6,004 bases of DNA from an uncultured Eubacteriales bacterium (GTDB taxonomy: Bacteria; Bacillota; Clostridia; Oscillospirales; CAG-272): NCBI GenBank assembly GCA_934446285.1, contig CAKSEI010000100.1, forward strand, positions 1 through 6,004. The letters run 5' to 3'. The notes under the pieces are model-generated. The model worked only from the letters and a program-made list of their open reading frames with translations, was not told the DNA's origin and searched no databases. Each line of letters opens with the position of its first letter. Positions within the stretch are counted from its first letter, which is position 1. Positions 4,918 through 6,004 of this stretch are shown here, piece after piece. The translations under genes and the position numbers were made by a program.

Positions 4918-6004
4918 GGCGTTCCCTCCATTTCGCTTTCATGACCTCGCTCATGTGCTTCTTCCGCTCCTCGGTATGACGCGGCATCTGGCGCTTCTGG
5001 GCAAAGGTTCTGGAAACCTCATGTCCGTCCCGGAAGTGAAAGGCAATCTCATTGTCTGCGGGCACCGTCGCGTAAGCCAGCTGCTGATTGAAAAGCTCCT
5101 CGTCAAACTCCGGCAGGCCCATCACGTCTGCTATGAGCGCCTTTAGCGTGTCCTCCCGGATGCCGACTTTGGAGCAGTCCACCGCTGTCGGTGATGAGCA
5201 GTACCAGGAGCGTACTACCGTCCCGTCCACGCGCTTGTGCGTCTGGCAGCGATAGTTTGCGCCGCATCGTCCGCATTTGATGAAGTGGGTGAAGGTGTGG
5301 TAGCATTTCCATCCGGTTTCCCGACTGCGCCGGTACTCACTGACCGCCTTGCGCCGTTCTGCTGTCCAGCTTTCCTTCTTTGCATTCCGACTCCAGTGAT
5401 GCTCAAAGGAGGTACCATCAGTGAGCTCGAAAACCATCGTGCCAGTGGCCGGAATCGTAACCTTCGCCACCCGCCCCGAAAACGTATCCTCATCAAATTC
5501 CGGCAGACCGAGTGCCTTGGCGCATTCCTCTTTGAGAACGTCCTCTCGTATCGTGCCGGAGAAACAGTGTGCTCCCTTGCGCTTGTTTGTGCCGCAGCCG
5601 TAGAAAGTGTAACGCTCCCCAAGCTGACTGGTCTTGGCCCGGTTCTTCCGGGTATTGCGTACAAAACTGGCACCGCAGAGGCCGCATTTGATTTTCGAGG
5701 TGAAGCAGCTGGTGTTGATGCTCCAGTTAGCCAGAGCGCCAAGCTCCTGCCGCCGTGCAATCTCAGCCTGCACCGCCTGATAAGTCTCCATCGGGATGAT
5801 GGCCTCGTGGGTGTTCTCCACGAAATACTGAGGCAGCTCACCGTGGTTTTTGCGCGTCTTTTTGCTGATGGGGTCAAGCGTGTATTCCTTCTGGAACAGC
5901 AGGTTCCCGGTGTAGGTGATGTTTTTGAGGATGGCCCGAATAGAGCTGTTGGGAAAATGCATCCCCTTCATGGACTTGACGCCCATCTCCTCCAGCTGCT
6001 TTTC
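4901..6004 (-). CDS. Second large serine recombinase, C-terminal part (start outside window)
   Basis: The frame is open to the right edge; the codons before the first internal ATG (5984-5986) read EKQLEE, which continues the family pattern, so that Met is not the start. About 367 codons are visible and the catalytic resolvase domain lies beyond 6004. Counting from that internal Met, the end of the 'recombinase' domain is at about 1-75 (SIRAILKNITYTGNLLFQKEY; HEAIIP). Two zinc ribbons follow: C101, C104, C131, C141 and C238, C241, C263, C271. Each is followed by an IRED...GLPEFDE segment and a beta-rich stretch, giving a roughly 120-residue module present twice. It ends at TAA 4901-4903, overlapping the next recombinase by 17 bases, so the two are translationally coupled and probably act together on the element's ends. 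Whether the protein is catalytic cannot be seen from this window. Confidence 0.9.
   Translation of the reverse strand, partial: EKQLEEMGVKSMKGMHFPNSSIRAILKNITYTGNLLFQKEYTLDPISKKTRKNHGELPQYFVENTHEAIIPMETYQAVQAEIARRQELGALANWSINTSCFTSKIKCGLCGASFVRNTRKNRAKTSQLGERYTFYGCGTNKRKGAHCFSGTIREDVLKEECAKALGLPEFDEDTFSGRVAKVTIPATGTMVFELTDGTSFEHHWSRNAKKESWTAERRKAVSEYRRSRETGWKCYHTFTHFIKCGRCGANYRCQTHKRVDGTVVRSWYCSSPTAVDCSKVGIREDTLKALIADVMGLPEFDEELFNQQLAYATVPADNEIAFHFRDGHEVSRTFAQKRQMPRHTEERKKHMSEVMKAKWRERHAEND
4928..5692 (-). repeat. Tandem duplication of a zinc-ribbon module inside the second recombinase
   Basis: Module 1 (about 5692-5321) and module 2 (about 5281-4928) share, in order, IKCGxCGA, a second cysteine pair, GxIREDxLK or close to it, GLPEFDE, a beta segment with V-x-[IV]-PA, and a late charged [TA]-E-[ER]-R-K region. 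GLPEFDE recurs exactly 130 residues apart. The underlying DNA is still similar (TCAAATTCCGGCAG near 5494 against TCAAACTCCGGCAG near 5103, plus strand). Confidence 0.75.

Larger units (their letters stand above)
1363..6004. mobile_element. Serine-recombinase mobile element carrying a TIR-like operon (right end outside window)
   Basis: The left boundary is inferred from the point where the methyltransferase reading frame loses family similarity (about 1362). Inside are a two-gene cargo operon (+) and at least two large serine recombinase genes (-) that continue past the right edge. Elements of this kind often carry two or three recombinase genes at one end and insert without target duplications beyond a 2-base core. 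No plasmid, conjugation or phage structural gene is visible. The right end, the third recombinase if any, and the remainder of the interrupted gene would lie beyond 6004. The boundary could be off by tens of bases, and the cargo could instead have been acquired separately. Confidence 0.5.

Noticed and set aside
5215..5877. 220-residue minus-strand frame in a second phase of the recombinase region
   Set aside because: Arg/Ser/Ala-rich out-of-frame translation inside a gene with clear zinc-ribbon motifs; no ribosome binding site or domain seen.

Overview
The window looks like part of a chromosome from a gut-type low-to-mid GC Clostridia bacterium (Oscillospiraceae/Lachnospiraceae-like). This rests on protein style, strong AGGAG-type ribosome binding sites, sigma-A promoters and tandem large serine recombinases. 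The organism call is inference; no marker gene is present.

Layout. (1) Positions 1-600 are ordinary host DNA: the last codons of a MATE-type efflux transporter (+), a hairpin shared by two converging genes, and a cytidine deaminase (-) with its own near-consensus promoter. (2) Positions 600-1401 hold a small regulated module. It has an XRE-type repressor (-), a control region with two matching palindromic operators and two face-to-face promoters in near-perfect mirror symmetry, and a GTG-started reading frame (+). That frame has the N-terminus of an adenine-type DNA methyltransferase but breaks off at about position 1362, just before the SAM-binding motif. (3) From about 1363 to beyond the right edge lies what I read as a mobile element inserted into that methyltransferase gene. 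It holds a two-gene plus-strand operon (a 61-residue protein of unknown function, then a 539-residue protein with a TIR-like/nucleotide-hydrolase-like N-terminal domain and an unrecognised C-terminal region). After a shared hairpin come at least two minus-strand large serine recombinases that overlap by 17 bases. The upstream one runs off the window, so its catalytic domain is not visible.

How it fits together. The recombinases would mobilise the element, and the TIR-like operon is its only visible cargo, so it is a plausible anti-phage or abortive-infection system. The cargo is visibly more AT-rich than the recombinases, suggesting separate origins. No convincing promoter lies between the truncated methyltransferase and the cargo operon, so the repressor-controlled methyltransferase promoter may now drive the TIR-like operon. 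The most useful predictions are that the rest of the methyltransferase (beginning at its PACGxG motif) lies right of this window beyond the recombinases, and that the 61-residue/TIR-like pair recurs as a unit elsewhere.
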